Assembly: GCA_963924555.1 (NCBI GenBank)
Contig: OZ004591.1
Span: 5,208,001-5,272,000 of the forward strand
Length of the DNA: 64,000 nucleotides
Direction: 5' to 3'
Source: Crambe crambe
Taxonomy: Eukaryota; Porifera; Demospongiae; Poecilosclerida; Crambeidae
Below are positions 1 to 12,900 of this stretch, one piece after another (the stretch's first letter is position 1; each line of letters starts with the position of its first letter). The position numbers and the translations under genes were made by a program. A model generated the notes under the pieces. The model was given only the letters and a program-made list of their open reading frames with translations. It did no database searches and had not been told where the DNA came from.

Positions 1-21
1 TCAGATGTAAGCATTGAATAG

Positions 22-1835
22 GAACACATGTCCAGCATAGAGAATCCGGAAAACAGTCAACTAAATGTAACAGTGTGGAAGGAAAATGGAGAGACTATAG
101 GAACGTATCCACTCGCAATCGAGATTGGAGGTACTAATCCAAATACACTGAATTTCCTCTTTATTTTGGTGACAAGAAAGGCCCGCCAGTAATGGGTATA
201 ATCCTATATAGTCTTATACCCAGGCTAAGCTTGAGATGGTGGACAAAAGAGAAAAAAATTGCACTAGCCACTCCCAGCCTTTGCTGACCACACCCATGAC
301 CTTGGATGCTATTACTCTAGCTGCTCATTTCTTTCCATTAGAGCTAGACCCTTCTCAATAAAGCCCCATTGATTTTATAGGGTCTGACCTAGATAACCTG
401 GGAAGTCCACATGCAGTATAATGAGAATCTTTCTTTCTCAGATTTATCTTCTTGTCAAACTGGCAATGGGACAACTATAACTGCAAGTCCAACAGCAGCA
501 AGTAAGTCTGGCACAGCCGACCCTTTACCATATCTCCCTCCCTTGGAAAGGATCTGCTACACCAGTAGAAATGCACTGGCTCCATAAATTATCCAGTCCA
601 TATCTCTTTCGATTTCTGCAGGTATAAATCAAGCGTCCTTCATACCACAAGTGTCTCATACCATCCTTAATAACACCGGACAGAACGGCCTCTTCCTTAA
701 GTACAATTTTACCCATCGCACGGAAATAGAAGTGCGTAAAAGTGGAAGGGCTATTGTAAGGGGGGATAACTTCAAACGTTACTGCACACTGAACACAGAG
801 AGATACTGGAGAGGAGAATGCTTCATACATATTCTTGACACCAGCATGGTTGCCAGTGGAACTGTGATGGATATCATAGTTACATCACCGATATATGATC
901 CTGACCCCATTGCTAGCATAACTCTTCTACAGCCATCAGGTAAGACCCCATGTAGAATGAGTAGAATGTTTTGGTATTCAAAGTACATATGAACTTGGTG
1001 TGCACAATTGTGGGATAATGCTTGAATGTCCCTTTATGTACGAATCCACACTTTTGATCCTGCCTATTTTGAATTTGAGTTTGAAACTTGACATCATTAA
1101 TTTTGTTCTTTTTATCATAATAATTCAATTAGCAAAACAATTGTCACGATCAGGCAGGGATAGGTGGTGGCCTCGGTGGCTTGGGAACAATAAAATGTTT
1201 TCATAGCCCTATTGTTCTTAGCCACTACCTATTCCAGAGCAGCTGCCTTATCTCTGCCTTATGCATGACGACTGTTCTGCAAACTACTGTATAAAAACAT
1301 AGCAGATCATTATGTGATTTAGCAACAGAACTACTCTAGCCATGATAAGGCTATACTGGTTAAGGCTATCTATACAGTGCTTTGCAAGTTGGTTGGCAGA
1401 TTTCAAGTATGTAAACTCCTAGCCTCGTACCCAGGCCCACTTTTTTCGCGGGGCTTTTCCACCGCCCTGCAAAAAAAGCGGGCCTGGGTACGAGGCTAGT
1501 AAACTCTCTATTGTGTTTGTGGTAGTGCACAATAGAGTTTACATACTTACAATTACATGAACTCTGCCAACCAACTTGCAAAGCACTGTACTCTGAGCTC
1601 TGTCTTGTTGCAAAGATATTGCAACACCACTCTGTAACACCACTCTAATAACCACTTTAATAACCCCTGTACAATGTCTCTATTTCACACAGTCACAATC
1701 ACAGAACAACCTTCGTCTACTACCAATAGTACTCATACCACTGCCGAAATGATGCATGCAAATAGCTCACCTCAACTTTATGATAGGACTAGCTTTGTTA
1801 TTATTTGTTATTATGATAGCTGTTTTAATCAGTAG
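22..1835 (+). CDS. Secreted/surface protein of an unrecognised family, 3' part (5' end outside window)
   Basis: Four phase-1 exons are supported: 22-130, 442-501, 622-939 and 1693-1835. The first encodes the tail of a beta-rich domain. The second is a Ser/Thr-rich linker (SCQTGNGTTITASPTAA). The third is a roughly 105-residue domain with the core YWRGECFIHIL. The fourth is another Ser/Thr linker. The third exon aligns with exon 5 of the next plus-strand gene (shared TG..G.F..Y, WRG..FIE and a PSG/PG end), so the two genes are tandem relatives. I do not recognise the domain in any named family. In the phase-compatible frame the last exon stops at 1833-1835. The adjacent +1 frame over 1773-1863 encodes a convincing membrane helix (MIGLALLLFVIMIAVLI), so the true C-terminus may be a TM tail reached by a missed splice or a one-base error. 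Role inferred: surface recognition or adhesion. Confidence 0.65.
1373..1590. mobile_element. Palindromic MITE-like element carrying a nested MITE
   Basis: Outer arms of about 27 bp (1373-1399 and 1564-1590; TACAGTGCTTTGCAAGTTGG and its complement) are perfect inverted repeats. Inside lies a second 81-bp element at 1419-1499 with 20-bp terminal inverted repeats beginning CTAGCCTCGTACCCAGGCCC. It is flanked on both sides by the 7-mer TAAACTC (1412-1418 and 1500-1506), a clear target-site duplication. A related outer element is at 9351-9501. Partial relatives of the inner element are near 42717-42756 and 43218-43256. No coding capacity. Confidence 0.85.
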
Positions 1836-1954
1836 AACATTATCATTCCTACTAACCTACTAACAATTATGTTACAATTTATGTATGTATGACTCTCATT
1901 GTGGCTTTCATTTTTTAAGTATCATGGTGAAATTCGTCATAAAAAGGGAGGGGG

Positions 1955-1956
<2 letters not shown>

Positions 1957-2022
<66 letters not shown>
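1957..2022. repeat. (GA)n microsatellite
   Basis: About 30 uninterrupted GA units between the photolyase fragment and the 3' end of the upstream surface-protein gene. It has no evident function; the Ser-Leu and Arg-Glu ORFs across it are artefacts. Confidence 0.95.
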
Positions 2023-2025
<3 letters not shown>

Positions 2026-2094
2026 GAGGCTCTGGGGGGAGGGACAAAGAGGGGGAGAGGAGGGAGGAGGATATAAGTTATGTACAACACTCAC

Positions 2095-2514
2095 ATGTTC
2101 TGCCTCCTGTAAACCTTTCATCATGAAGCCATAATGTCTGATCGTAGCCTCTAGGAATTTTGGAACCAGACAGAAGCAGATCATGAGAGGTACTGAGAAT
2201 TTATTAGCCAACTGTTGAGCATATATCATAGCCCAGTTGTCTGAAACAAACAAACAATGGTAAGAGGTGCACCATTGTTCGGCCGACCCTTTACCAACCA
2301 TTTATGGGCACAGGCACACGGGCACACATTTTTTAATGCTAGCATTCTTACTTTGAATTCGTTGATCCCTAGACATCCAGTAGAGGACTGCTCCTTCACT
2401 GACTGCAGTCTTCCTGAAGTTAGCGGTCTTTGTTATGAGGCGACATCTCCTAGTGTCTACCTCGGCTACACCTAATTCTGGTCCCACACTGACAGACTCG
2501 GTCATTATTGACAT
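2095..2514 (-). CDS. Class II CPD photolyase, first two exons only
   Basis: Exon 1 (2514-2352) begins at ATG 2514 and exon 2 (2240-2095) joins in phase 1 to give [10 protein letters not shown] followed by [12 protein letters not shown], then [20 protein letters not shown]. This is the family signature for the N-terminal alpha/beta (antenna-binding) domain of class II cyclobutane pyrimidine dimer photolyases, flavoenzymes that split UV dimers with light. About 103 residues are present, whereas class II enzymes are usually about 450-550. A good donor (gtgagt) follows exon 2, so transcription should continue leftwards. I find no matching downstream exons in positions 1-2094, which instead hold plus-strand exons of another gene. 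Either the rest lies left of the window, with that gene nested in a long intron, or this is a truncated remnant. The N-terminus is short and lacks an obvious targeting signal. Confidence 0.8.
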
Positions 2515-3595
2515 AAATATCTGCTAAGGGTCCTTAAAAAACAGCCACACGATCGTACGACGGAAAGACCCGTACCAAATCATAGTAGACTCGCGTATGG
2601 TAAAGGGGCGAGAGAGTCTAGCCAAATCATATATGGATATCAATGTGCAGACCAAGTTTCAGGACCAGGGAGCTTACCGTTTCAGAAATACGGCATAGAT
2701 CTGAAGCTACCCGACGTATATGTAAGAATTGTTGGCTGGGTATACAAAACAAAGATTGATCCCATTTCCATCCTTTTTGTTTCCTTACTTTTTTGAGTGG
2801 TGGTCATCCCTACATCTTTTTTCATTTCACGAAATGCTTTTTCCCTTACTTGTGTAATTAGCTCCAACGAGTATAGTATTGCACGAAGTCGAGGAGTTTC
2901 ACTATTTTAGGAACCTGAGAACTGTTGCTATTATGGTGACCATAGATACTGTATAGATATAGATATGTACAGTATCTATGTGGTGACCGAGGGTGAAGCC
3001 TGAGGTCATCATAGGCAACAACTCGAAGGTCCTAAAATAGTGGAACTCCGAGGCTGAGGGCATTAACCGACTTAGACTAATCTATGGCTGGCTCTACAGC
3101 ACCGTAGTAGCGCTTACAACATAATGAAGCCCTTTTATACTGTCCAGTCTTGTCTGCAGGATGTAATTAGTGATCATGAATTATGATTAATTATTCACTG
3201 TACACTTTTCTAGTATATTATGGATGCAATATAGTCTTATTGTGTAGGGATTTACCTGGGAGTGAGTTACAAGTAGCTACAGTAAGACTTGCAACAGATT
3301 TTTTTTGTGTACAATGTTACCACATTTTATTGATGTAGGTTAACCACTAACCACTGGCTTGGTGTTCTTTTGGTTTGAATTACTGTACTAAATCAACTGT
3401 ACCAAAGTCACACTTACAACTTATGCACTTAGTGGTTTCAGGTATACTATTCCTACGGATTTCACCTGGGACTTTCAGGTATACTATTCCTACGGGGTTT
3501 CACCTGGGACTTTCCCAGGGGGAATTGTTTAATATGAGCATAAATAATATAAATACACATTCATTCCTCCGTGACAGATTGCTAAACTAAAGAGA
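2515..3595. other. Intergenic region with a large imperfect palindrome
   Basis: This separates the photolyase start (minus) from the next plus-strand gene, so it should contain two promoters. The main visible structure is an inverted repeat at 2886-3056 (arms around GAGTTTCACTATTTTAGGA and TCCTAAAATAGTGGAACTC, inner arms around TGTTGCTATTATGGTGACC), a likely MITE. A short direct duplication (AGGTATACTATTCCTACGG) lies at about 3438-3500. No convincing core-promoter motif was identified. Confidence 0.6.
2886..3056. mobile_element. MITE-like imperfect palindrome
   Basis: About 170 bp folding end to end. The outer arms match over roughly 28 bp and an inner arm over about 20 bp; the centre is the AT-rich hairpin ATAGATACTGTATAGATATA. 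There is no ORF. Non-autonomous DNA-transposon derivation is inferred from the shape only. Confidence 0.6.
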
Positions 3596-5696
3596 ATGGC
3601 TTCTGCAATATTATTGATTCTGATCTTACTAATTCTTCATCCAGCTGAACCATTACTGAGTAAGCAATTATAACTCAGCAGAATATAGTATTGTAGCTAA
3701 TTAGAGACTAATTGATAATCTTAATCAGGTATAGCAGGTGTTGAATTCAGTGCTGCAGTATCAAGGAAATTAGAAATTCCACTGGTGGAGGTGGCCATCC
3801 ATTATTATTATATTGTGGGACACAAAGTACAAGTGAAGATCCATGGTGTATTATTATGTTAACACTTTATTACTTTTCAGTTATTCGCAATCAAGAAATA
3901 TCTTGGAAAAATGATGAACTTAATGGGATTGGAATCACATCGAAGTCTAATCGAAGCACATACGTCATGGCATCAGCAAATAATGGTGCAGAAATATGGA
4001 GGAGTCTAGACACCTTTGAACACATAGACTTCAATGATTGCCAAACTCTGCATTGCTCCAATGTATTGGTGTTTGGGTATACATGTGATGACGAGGTGGT
4101 GAAAATCAGTGAAGTGGATCGCTCAACCTTTGCAGAACTAAGCAATCATACACTGCGTATTGTCAGGAGAGGTAAAGACTAGCATTGATTCAATACACTA
4201 ATTCACAATAAAGTACTGTTTCCTTTTCTTTTTCTTTTTTTCCTTTTCTCTCCACAGATTGTTCAACAGGCACGTCACCACCAACTTCACCTACAAGTGC
4301 ATCACAACCGACCACACCTCCAGGTATGTCCCTAATAAGGCTATGTGATCATGAAGTTAGTTCAAGTTATGCAACCTGAATGGGAACTGGTTAGCCATCC
4401 TCAATTGATGTGGACATCAAGTGCCTGTTATTCTTGTTCCATAACTAGAACTGCTGCAATTCTCAATGAAAATAAAACCACTTTCTGCTGATGCAGCTAA
4501 GGATTTAGTCAAAAATTGAATGTTGCAGTAGTTATAAAGAGTTTAACAACCATGTATTTCTTAAGTGAGAGTATTCTACTGGTGTGTGCAGGTGGTGAGA
4601 TTCAATTGTATCCAGACCTGGAAAAAATAGAAATTGTCATTAATGCCACTGGTATCATCGGTGTCTTTATTCATTATGACTCCGGATCACAGAGAAGAGA
4701 AGTGACAATCAGGCCTACTATATACCATAAGGTCTATTTTCAACCAATGAGAGCGGAGTCTACATGGAGAGGAACTGTCTTCATTGAGTTTTTCAACATC
4801 ACAAGTAGAACAGCACTGAGTGTTGGCATGTATCATGGCCCTCAAAGGTTAAAAAGCATCAATCTAACACTTATGGTTCCAGGTAAAGTCAATCTAGAAT
4901 ATACTTCTAGAGTAGCCTCGGCCCCAGGAACTCTTTTGTGACCTGACCAAAAGAGAGGTATCAGTTGTTTGCAGTAGCCTCAGAATTCTGCGGCTTTCTA
5001 TTCCTCGTACACTCTGTAAAAGGATGAGTATAAAATAATCTGAGTGCCAAAGAAACGATGCATCACAGTCTTTCGGAGCTTTAGTAGCTACTGCAGTAGT
5101 GGAAGAAAGGAAGAAAGGAATCTCACTGAGTAAACTTTCAGGTTATTGCCTGCATACTGCAAACAATTGATATATCAAGCATGGGACGAAGCTAGGCTTG
5201 ATTATAACTATGCAGAGGTGTTGGAAGCAAGATTCGATTGGTCAGGCCCGAATTTGAAATGTAATCCCACAGACCACTGAAGCTCTATATTCGAGCATCT
5301 TTTTTTTTTGATAGCTACTTAACCTTGTTTCTCCCAAAATATTGGTCAGGCCTAGGCCTGACTGGCCTGACCTCCTATGCTATGTCCATATTGTTCTTGT
5401 TGAAAAAAGTTTCTTTCTGTCAGAGCTGAGATGGCAGTTGTGTATTTACTTATTTACTTATTTTTGACCATACAGATGCTCAAACAGTAGCTCCACCTAC
5501 AAGAGCTCCACCTATAATAGCTCCTACAAGAGGTCTGTCTACAAGAGTCTCGTCACCTGACAGCAGCATTATGTTTAGCACCTCAGCTGTTGCTGGAATT
5601 TCACATTGGAGAACTACTTGCTTTTTCTGTCTCTGTATATTTTTAAGCACCAGCACTCAGATCTACACATTGTTTTCATTTTCTAAATTATTGTAG
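3596..5696 (+). CDS. Secreted/GPI-type surface protein with two related beta-rich modules, 349 aa
   Basis: Six exons join without a frame break: 3596-3659, 3729-3845, 3881-4171, 4258-4323, 4592-4882 and 5476-5696. All introns are phase 1, typical of shuffled extracellular modules. The start is the ATG opening a strong signal peptide (MASAILLILILLILHPAEP). Next come a Cys-containing domain (residues about 25-155), a Pro/Thr/Ser linker (TSPPTSPTSASQPTTPP), a second domain (about 178-275) homologous to exon 3 of the upstream gene, and a Pro-rich linker. The end is a hydrophobic tail (CFFCLCIFLSTSTQIYTLF) preceded by small residues, which fits a GPI-attachment signal or a C-terminal TM anchor. 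The family is not recognised. Tandem arrangement with 22-1835 points to local duplication. Role in recognition or adhesion is inference only. Confidence 0.8.
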
Positions 5697-6098
5697 TCCG
5701 ACATCACATTTAATCAATTGTAGCATCCCCATGCCACACCTACTAGTACATAATAATTAAACTATGTGATGTCATGGGCAAAGTTGGAAAGGGTCAATGT
5801 ACCAAAAACTAAAAAGATCGAGCGGATGTGGCTAGTTAATAGTTCATTGTTATGCGGAAGTAATTGAGTCGCCATCATCTATTATAGCTAACCAGATGCA
5901 AGCAGACTCCTTCATTCGTAGGAAGAGAATACCATGTAAGTATAGTGTCACCTCTAGCTAGCAAAGCAAGCTCTAAATTCCTAGATAGCTAGCAAAGTAA
6001 GCTCTATATCCCAAGCTAGCTAACTTTGGTTTTAGACTATTCATCGACTTTCTATTCATTATCATGATAATACTTTTTTAATCTTCCTTTTTGGTTGT
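5697..6098. other. Intergenic / 5' region of the filamin gene
   Basis: A possible first exon, ATG 5896 to 5935 followed by gtaagt, precedes the CH1 exon. As written it ends in phase 1 while the CH1 exon needs phase 2. It may therefore be untranslated, or the initiation codon may lie elsewhere. A short direct duplication with AGCTAGCAAAG is visible at about 5956-6005. Confidence 0.4.
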
Positions 6099-7784
6099 AT
6101 GATATTGTGCAGGGAGCAAAAAATCGAGAAAGAGGATGAGATCAGCTTATCGGAGGCAGCCATCGATGCTGAGTGGAAGAGAATCCAAAAGAAGACCTTC
6201 ACACGATGGTGCAATGAGCATCTGAAGAAACAAGGCCCAGAGTTCCTGATCACTGAGTTGGGAGAGGACTTCTCTGATGGCATCCGTTTGATCAATCTAC
6301 TGGAAATCCTCTCGCAGAAGAAAGTGGGGAGGTACAGCAAGAAGCCCAGAGTGCATGCTCAGAAGATGGAGAATATAGAACTGGCACTCAACTTTTTGAC
6401 TAAGAAGGAGGGAATATACCTGGTTAATATAGGTGAGACTCCAAGTCAATCAATGTTTGGCCCCAAAGATAGATACGGTTTACCTTGGAGCATTTCATAG
6501 TGTTCTGATCTCTGCTCTCTAGCATTGTATTCCCACCCTCCCCCCTTAGAAATTGCAGGGTTTGCTTATGTGTTGAGCATCTCTTGCCATAGTCATTGAC
6601 ACTGTATCAGGTTATTGTGATCACAGAGTAATGTTACACTGTGATACTAGCTATCAATTAGCCAGCGGCCATTTGAGCTGCAACATGAGATGCAGTAAAA
6701 TGTTTCAGTACCTGAAGTAATTCTGGAAATGACATAGTGTTTGCTAAGTAATATAATTCTTTATGACAATATGAGACTGTGTGCATGCAATTGTGGACAG
6801 TCAGAGTCTAGTACACAGTAGACTGTGTCTGCAACATGGAGTTAAAATGTTTATGGTTACTGCTCAGTTGTTTTCCAAATGATGCATTCAGTATGACATT
6901 TTGGGTGGTCTTTGTGCACCAAAAAAAAAATAGATTCTTCATCAGCAGAAAGATACTCATTATGATAAAACATTAGAGATTATATACGTAGTAGCATATA
7001 GGATACTGAACCACGAGGGCTTGCCAAGAGCTAATCAAACGAGTGTTGTCAAAAAATTAGCTCCTATGTCCACCACAGCATGTACTGTGGTCACTCTTGT
7101 AGTTGATTATTTTGCTTTGACCATATTTGGTAAGATGGTCTTGGCCCACAAGTACACATTCCAGTGTGGTGAAATGTTCCAAGCAGTGATAGCTAAAGGG
7201 TAGTGGTAGGAACTATTGGCTTCCTGCTGATTCTATGCAAGGCATGATAAACAGGAAACAGCTACCCTGAGTGAGACAATGGTCTGGCCATAAAAGAGGC
7301 ATGAAAAAGAATTGTCAGGGGAGAGCATGTTGAGTCAAACTACAATTTTAGAGTGGTACTTTCATGACTAAAATGGTTTGTTGTTTTTGTTTTGTTTTGT
7401 TTTATTTTATTTGTTTGTTTATTATTTTTGGTTACAGGCAGTGGAGACATCATTAGTGGTAACGTGAAGTTGATTCTGGGTCTGATCTGGACTCTGATCC
7501 TGCACTATCAGATCAGCATCGGATTCGGGATCAAGCAAGATGATAAGGACGGGAAGTCAGGCAGGACCGGCAAACAGGCCCTCTTGGAGTGGCTTCAGGT
7601 TAGTTAGCATGCAGAGTGATTATCCCAACCTCCCTAGAGAGTAGTAGCTATCTCCCTATTATTAAGGCCACATGCACCTGGCGCATGGAGGGTCACAGTA
7701 AAGCAGTTACTATAAAGTAGAGTGGTTGGTCAAGCATCATTAATTTACCATCCTCTGTGTAAGGCGATAAATCTAATTGACTAC

Positions 7785-7833
<49 letters not shown>

Positions 7834-9931
7834 GAGGAGGAAGACAAATAATGGTGACCTATTAGCACTTCATGTCAGTACCCCCAGTTTTAGTTATAAC
7901 CCATTACCACATGCATAGCACTGTGGCAAGTGTTATCGACACTGACTTCCATACTGTGTTCAGCACGACCCATTGTCACAGCACACAAACAGTACAGGTG
8001 CTATAAACACACAGGTGACTTAGGCCATTTAGCATGACCCATTATCATACAGCACTTTCTCGTGAAAGCATTATAAGCACAGGTGGTCTCTTTGTATGTA
8101 GCTACACCCACACAGTATGCTATACAGACTCATTGTCACTTTAATGTTTTGCTCATGAATAATTCATAAGGTTAATAAGGTGAGTAGTAACACCGACTAT
8201 GAGATGCTATAGTTGAAAACTACAGTTTCATATCACTTCCTAAACTGTAGTTTTCAACTATAGCATCTCATAGTTCACTGTTGGTATTACTACTATTTGA
8301 CTCATGAGCAAACATTACATGGTAACCTTAAGTCCTGTGAGTGTGTTTGTGATGATATTATCAGGTTGCATGGTTATTGGACACCTGCAGTACCTTCCTA
8401 CCGTTGCCATGTCACCATCAATAGGTTAGCAGTAGTTCATGAAATTTAGATGAGTTTCAGGTGTCAAATTACCACATGGTATAGCACATGGCCACGATAT
8501 TATACATACGCCAATAACACATGATTGTGTAAATGACGTGATTCAGGGGAAGATAATCATCTTTGCTCTTGTGATGATTGAAACTTGTAGCATCTAGTAG
8601 AGTTTTCTGTCCAGTATCAAATACAAATTTCCAGTCAGACTACGCACGCATACACACACGCGTCAACATTTAAGTATTGATCATGAATGGTCTAATAACT
8701 TATAGCATCAAAGAAAATGAAAGCTTACTTGTGCAGGCTTTGTGTTCTAGAGCACAACCTAAGCCCTTTTCAGACTTGAAATGGCCTATCTGTTGTTACT
8801 TCATGCTCTGGCAATGTGTGGTGTATTTGCTGGTGCATGCATGCAGTGGATAACATGGAACTCTAACTCTCCGTGTAGTGGGACATTTCGGTCTTAGTAA
8901 CAGTCCATTAGTCCCCTCGTGTGGGGATTGTTATGGCAGACCTGTACAGCACACATGCACGATTGGTTCCATGATTGATTGAGGAGGGCTGAATTCCACG
9001 TACGTAAACATCTCATAGAAATGGATACAAATTGTCCTTGAGGAAGTTTCTTAATGTGTGGAGAAATTTTGTTAAGAAAATCTCTTTGTGAAAGTTGCTT
9101 TAATGTGCTATAAATTTGTGGGCAGGAAAAATTTACAGATTTCATAAATCACACACACCTCATTTAAACTATGAGAATTTCCCTCCTGAAATTATTAACA
9201 AGTTTGAGGGTCTAGGAAAGGTGAAGTTACATTGGTTTTATACACTGTCTGGGCTTACATGCAGAATGGCAGTGATTTCTCATGCACCATACTGTTGTCA
9301 AACCTCCAGTCCTTACAATCATGGTTGTAGCTATAAATCCTCCCCCTGGCTACAGTGAATTGCAAGTTGGTTGTCCAAAATGTAAAGTGCTGCAATAAAA
9401 ACTTGCATCTATTGAGGAAAAGCCACACATCTATTCAGTGTTTACGTGGCTCTTTTAGATTTTGCATATTACATTGGACAACCAACTTGCAATTCACTGT
9501 AGCTATCACACACTCCCTCTTATGATTGTCTTGTCTGTGATACCTCCATAAACACTGAATGCCATACCCTCTCCCACTTGCTCTTGTTATGATAATAAAC
9601 AGGGAAAGTGTAACACTATACTCTTTAAAGCAAGCAGTTTGAATAGAGGAGGGACAGTGCTCTGTGAGGATTTGAGCTTCCTCTATGATGAATTGATCCC
9701 CAGGTGTGTGTGTGTGTAACACTATACTCTTTAAAGCAAGCAGTTTGAATAGAGGAGGGACAGTGCTCTGTGAGGATTTGAGCTTCCTCTATGATGAATT
9801 GATCCCCAGGTGTGTGTGTGTGTGTGTGTCTCTCAGTTTAGATTACTGCATTCTCAGACCATCTGGAGACTAGTAGTTCAAGGGCTAGTATTCTATAGTA
9901 TGGACTCTATGTTTACAGACTCTATGTTCCT

Positions 9932-9964
<33 letters not shown>

Positions 9965-12900
9965 CAATGAAGACTACAAAGAGACACCCAATTCATCCCT
10001 GAAATAGTTTTATTTTGTTTTGTCCAGAAAGTGTCAGGCTTCATTGAGAAATCAGTTCTACTGACTTTAGATGTCTTATTTTCCATGGCTATTATACTCT
10101 CTTCAGCCCATTTTGTAACCTCACTTTTTTTCTCCTCCTCTTGCAGAAAAAGCTACCTGACAAGAACATCACAAACTTCACACGTGATTGGAACAGTGGG
10201 GTGAACATTGCAGCACTGGTAGACGCCATGGCTCCTGGACTCTGTCCAGAGAATGAAGCCATGGAGCCCGAGAATGCCCTAGAAAATGCCACCCATGCTA
10301 TGAAGCTGGCAGAGGACTGGTTGGATGTCCCCATGGTCAGTGATACTCTAATACATCAGATTGACAGAAATTGACTACCGATAAAATAGTGTATTTTGAC
10401 TATTGTATGCCCTGAGTCTACTAGTACTAAAGTATGAAGAAGAGCCCAAAAATAAATGTGTTTACTTCATTTCAGACTGTCATATTTAGCTGTAGTCTGC
10501 CATAGTTGGATGGGATGGCATATGGTACTGTATTACTAATTCTCACTGAATGGCTGGTACAAATATTTCCGTGGATCCATTTTTTGTTTACTCCATTTTT
10601 GACCTCCCTCCATCTCAAGTACTTGAGTAGGTCAATGAGCCATAGCCTAATTCATTTCAGCACATTACTGTGCCATTGAATACTGTCTCATTAGTGGCAC
10701 CAAACAACCCCATTTACTGTAGTCTCAAAGGGCCACATTCATGTAAAGACACATCAGATAGTTGCTGTTGCTAGTTTAAAAAGCATAGCTCACTGGCTAT
10801 CAGGTTTGAGGGAGGGGAGGATGAAGGATTGAATTTAGGTGCTTCAGCATTAGGGACTGGTACATTCTGCCAGCATAGTTTTGGAAATAATAGGTCTATC
10901 AAAGCAGGAAGCATAATGCTGGCATAATAGGCTATTGAAACTCCATGGTTGATCTTGAATGTATTTATCATGTGTGCCTACACTAGCTAGCCTCGCTTGA
11001 CCAAACTTGTCTGCTAGTGAGAGAGCAAATAGTCTTTCAGTACATATGACTTCAACTACAATAATTAATAATAGGTCAGTAAAAGACTTTATACAGCTGG
11101 ATAGAATGATAGGGATGCAGAATGTATGCAAGCATACATGCAAACAAATCATTCTCTAGGAGATTAGACTAAGTGTGCCAATCAAATATTTAACTGGAGA
11201 ACAGCTGGTAAGACCAGGTATGTATGTATGTATGTAGTTTGGATATACGAACATTCCAAGGGAAGCCAGACAGTCTTTGCATGATGTAGCTCAATTGTGT
11301 TGAGTCTTGTTTTCAGGAATGGCATGTGATATAAGATCACCATTTATGTACTACTGCTGAGAGAGACGCCACCATTAAAACTCACTGTGGTTATTATAAT
11401 TATGACGATGTGATTACATGAGGTAGTTATTCAACAAGTGATCTCAATTTGCACCCTCTTTTCATCTTGCTTTCAACTTTTTCACAATTCAAAAGTTGCT
11501 ACTCTAACAGAGAATCAGTATGCAGCCTCTGTTGGTGTGTGCAACAGATTGACACTTGGGTGAAAAGTGAATGAAAAAAGATGGTGACTCGTATAATCAG
11601 AACTCTTCGGAGCTAGTAGTGAAAAAGCCATTGTCCTTGCATAAAATGATTGCTTTTCCATAATAAAGAATTTTCTTCTTCTCCATTGTTTCATGTGATG
11701 ATTGTTGTTGTGCAGCTGCTGGGACCAGAGGACATGGTGAACCCTCACGTTGACGAGCTGAGTATGATGACCTACTTGTCGCAGTTTCCTGATGCCCAGT
11801 TGAAGCCTGGTGCCCCCATCAAGGCCTCTGCCAACCCCGCAAAGGTGAGCCTACAGAACCTGGGCCAACGTTTGTATGATTTTCGCCATGACATAATATA
11901 TCACCTTGATTATTCTAATCGCGACATTTTTCCTGGACCTTCCTGGTCCCTGGTTGCTTGAAGAATGGATGGTTTTCCTGCAGTTATCATTTTGAGGCAT
12001 TGCCTTGGTAACAGGCTGGACCACTAACACACCAAATTAGTTGGCAGATGCCACAACAATTATAAGGGCATGAAGAGCCTCTTTGGAGGTCAGGACCACA
12101 AAATACAATAACATTCTCTAAAAGCCATAAAGAGTATGACCTATAACCTTGTCACTGCTTACTTCCTAATAAGGTAACAATAAGTAGCTTTGTCCAGTCC
12201 TAAAAAGAAATTGGGCAGACTTTATGCCTTAAATTTGGTGTGGAGATAGTCTGACCATTATTATATAGAACAAAGCAGGAATTCATTAAGTTATTAATGG
12301 GTGATTTTAATAAGTAGTGCAGCTGCTAGAATATTAACCACTGGTCATCATTTGGTAGAGGATAGGAAACAATTCATGTCCTTTCATGGTGTATTGCAAG
12401 AGACTAGATCTTAGAGATCCAATTTTTGATTTCTCGTGTAGATCAAGGTTTATGGTCCTGGTGTGGAGGAAGAGGGAATAGACACGGACACACCCTCAGC
12501 TGACTTCATTGTGGACACGAGAGAAGCTGGAGGATTTGGGAAGCTTGCTATATCATGTGATGGTCCGAATGGCCCTGTACCTGTTGACATTACAGATAAT
12601 GATGATGGCACGTTCAGCTGCTCGTATAAGCCCAAGGATGTAGGCGAGCATCAAGTAAAGGTCGACTTTAACAAGAAGCCGGCTGGGAAGAGTCCCTATA
12701 AGGTAAATGTAGCCCCGGGGGCAAGCATGCCCAAACCTAACAATGTGCGAGTTTATGGAGATGGTTTGGAGAAGGCAGTCGCTCAAGAAGAAGCCGAGTT
12801 TTTCGTGGATGCCACCGATGCAGGTGATGGCGATGTGGGGATAGCTCTCAGCGGACCAGCAGAGTGTGAGGTGAAAGTTGAAGACAATGGAGATAAGACG

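Noticed and set aside
9116-9358. 80-codon ORF in filamin intron
   Set aside because: No codon bias or domain, and it overlaps a MITE terminus.
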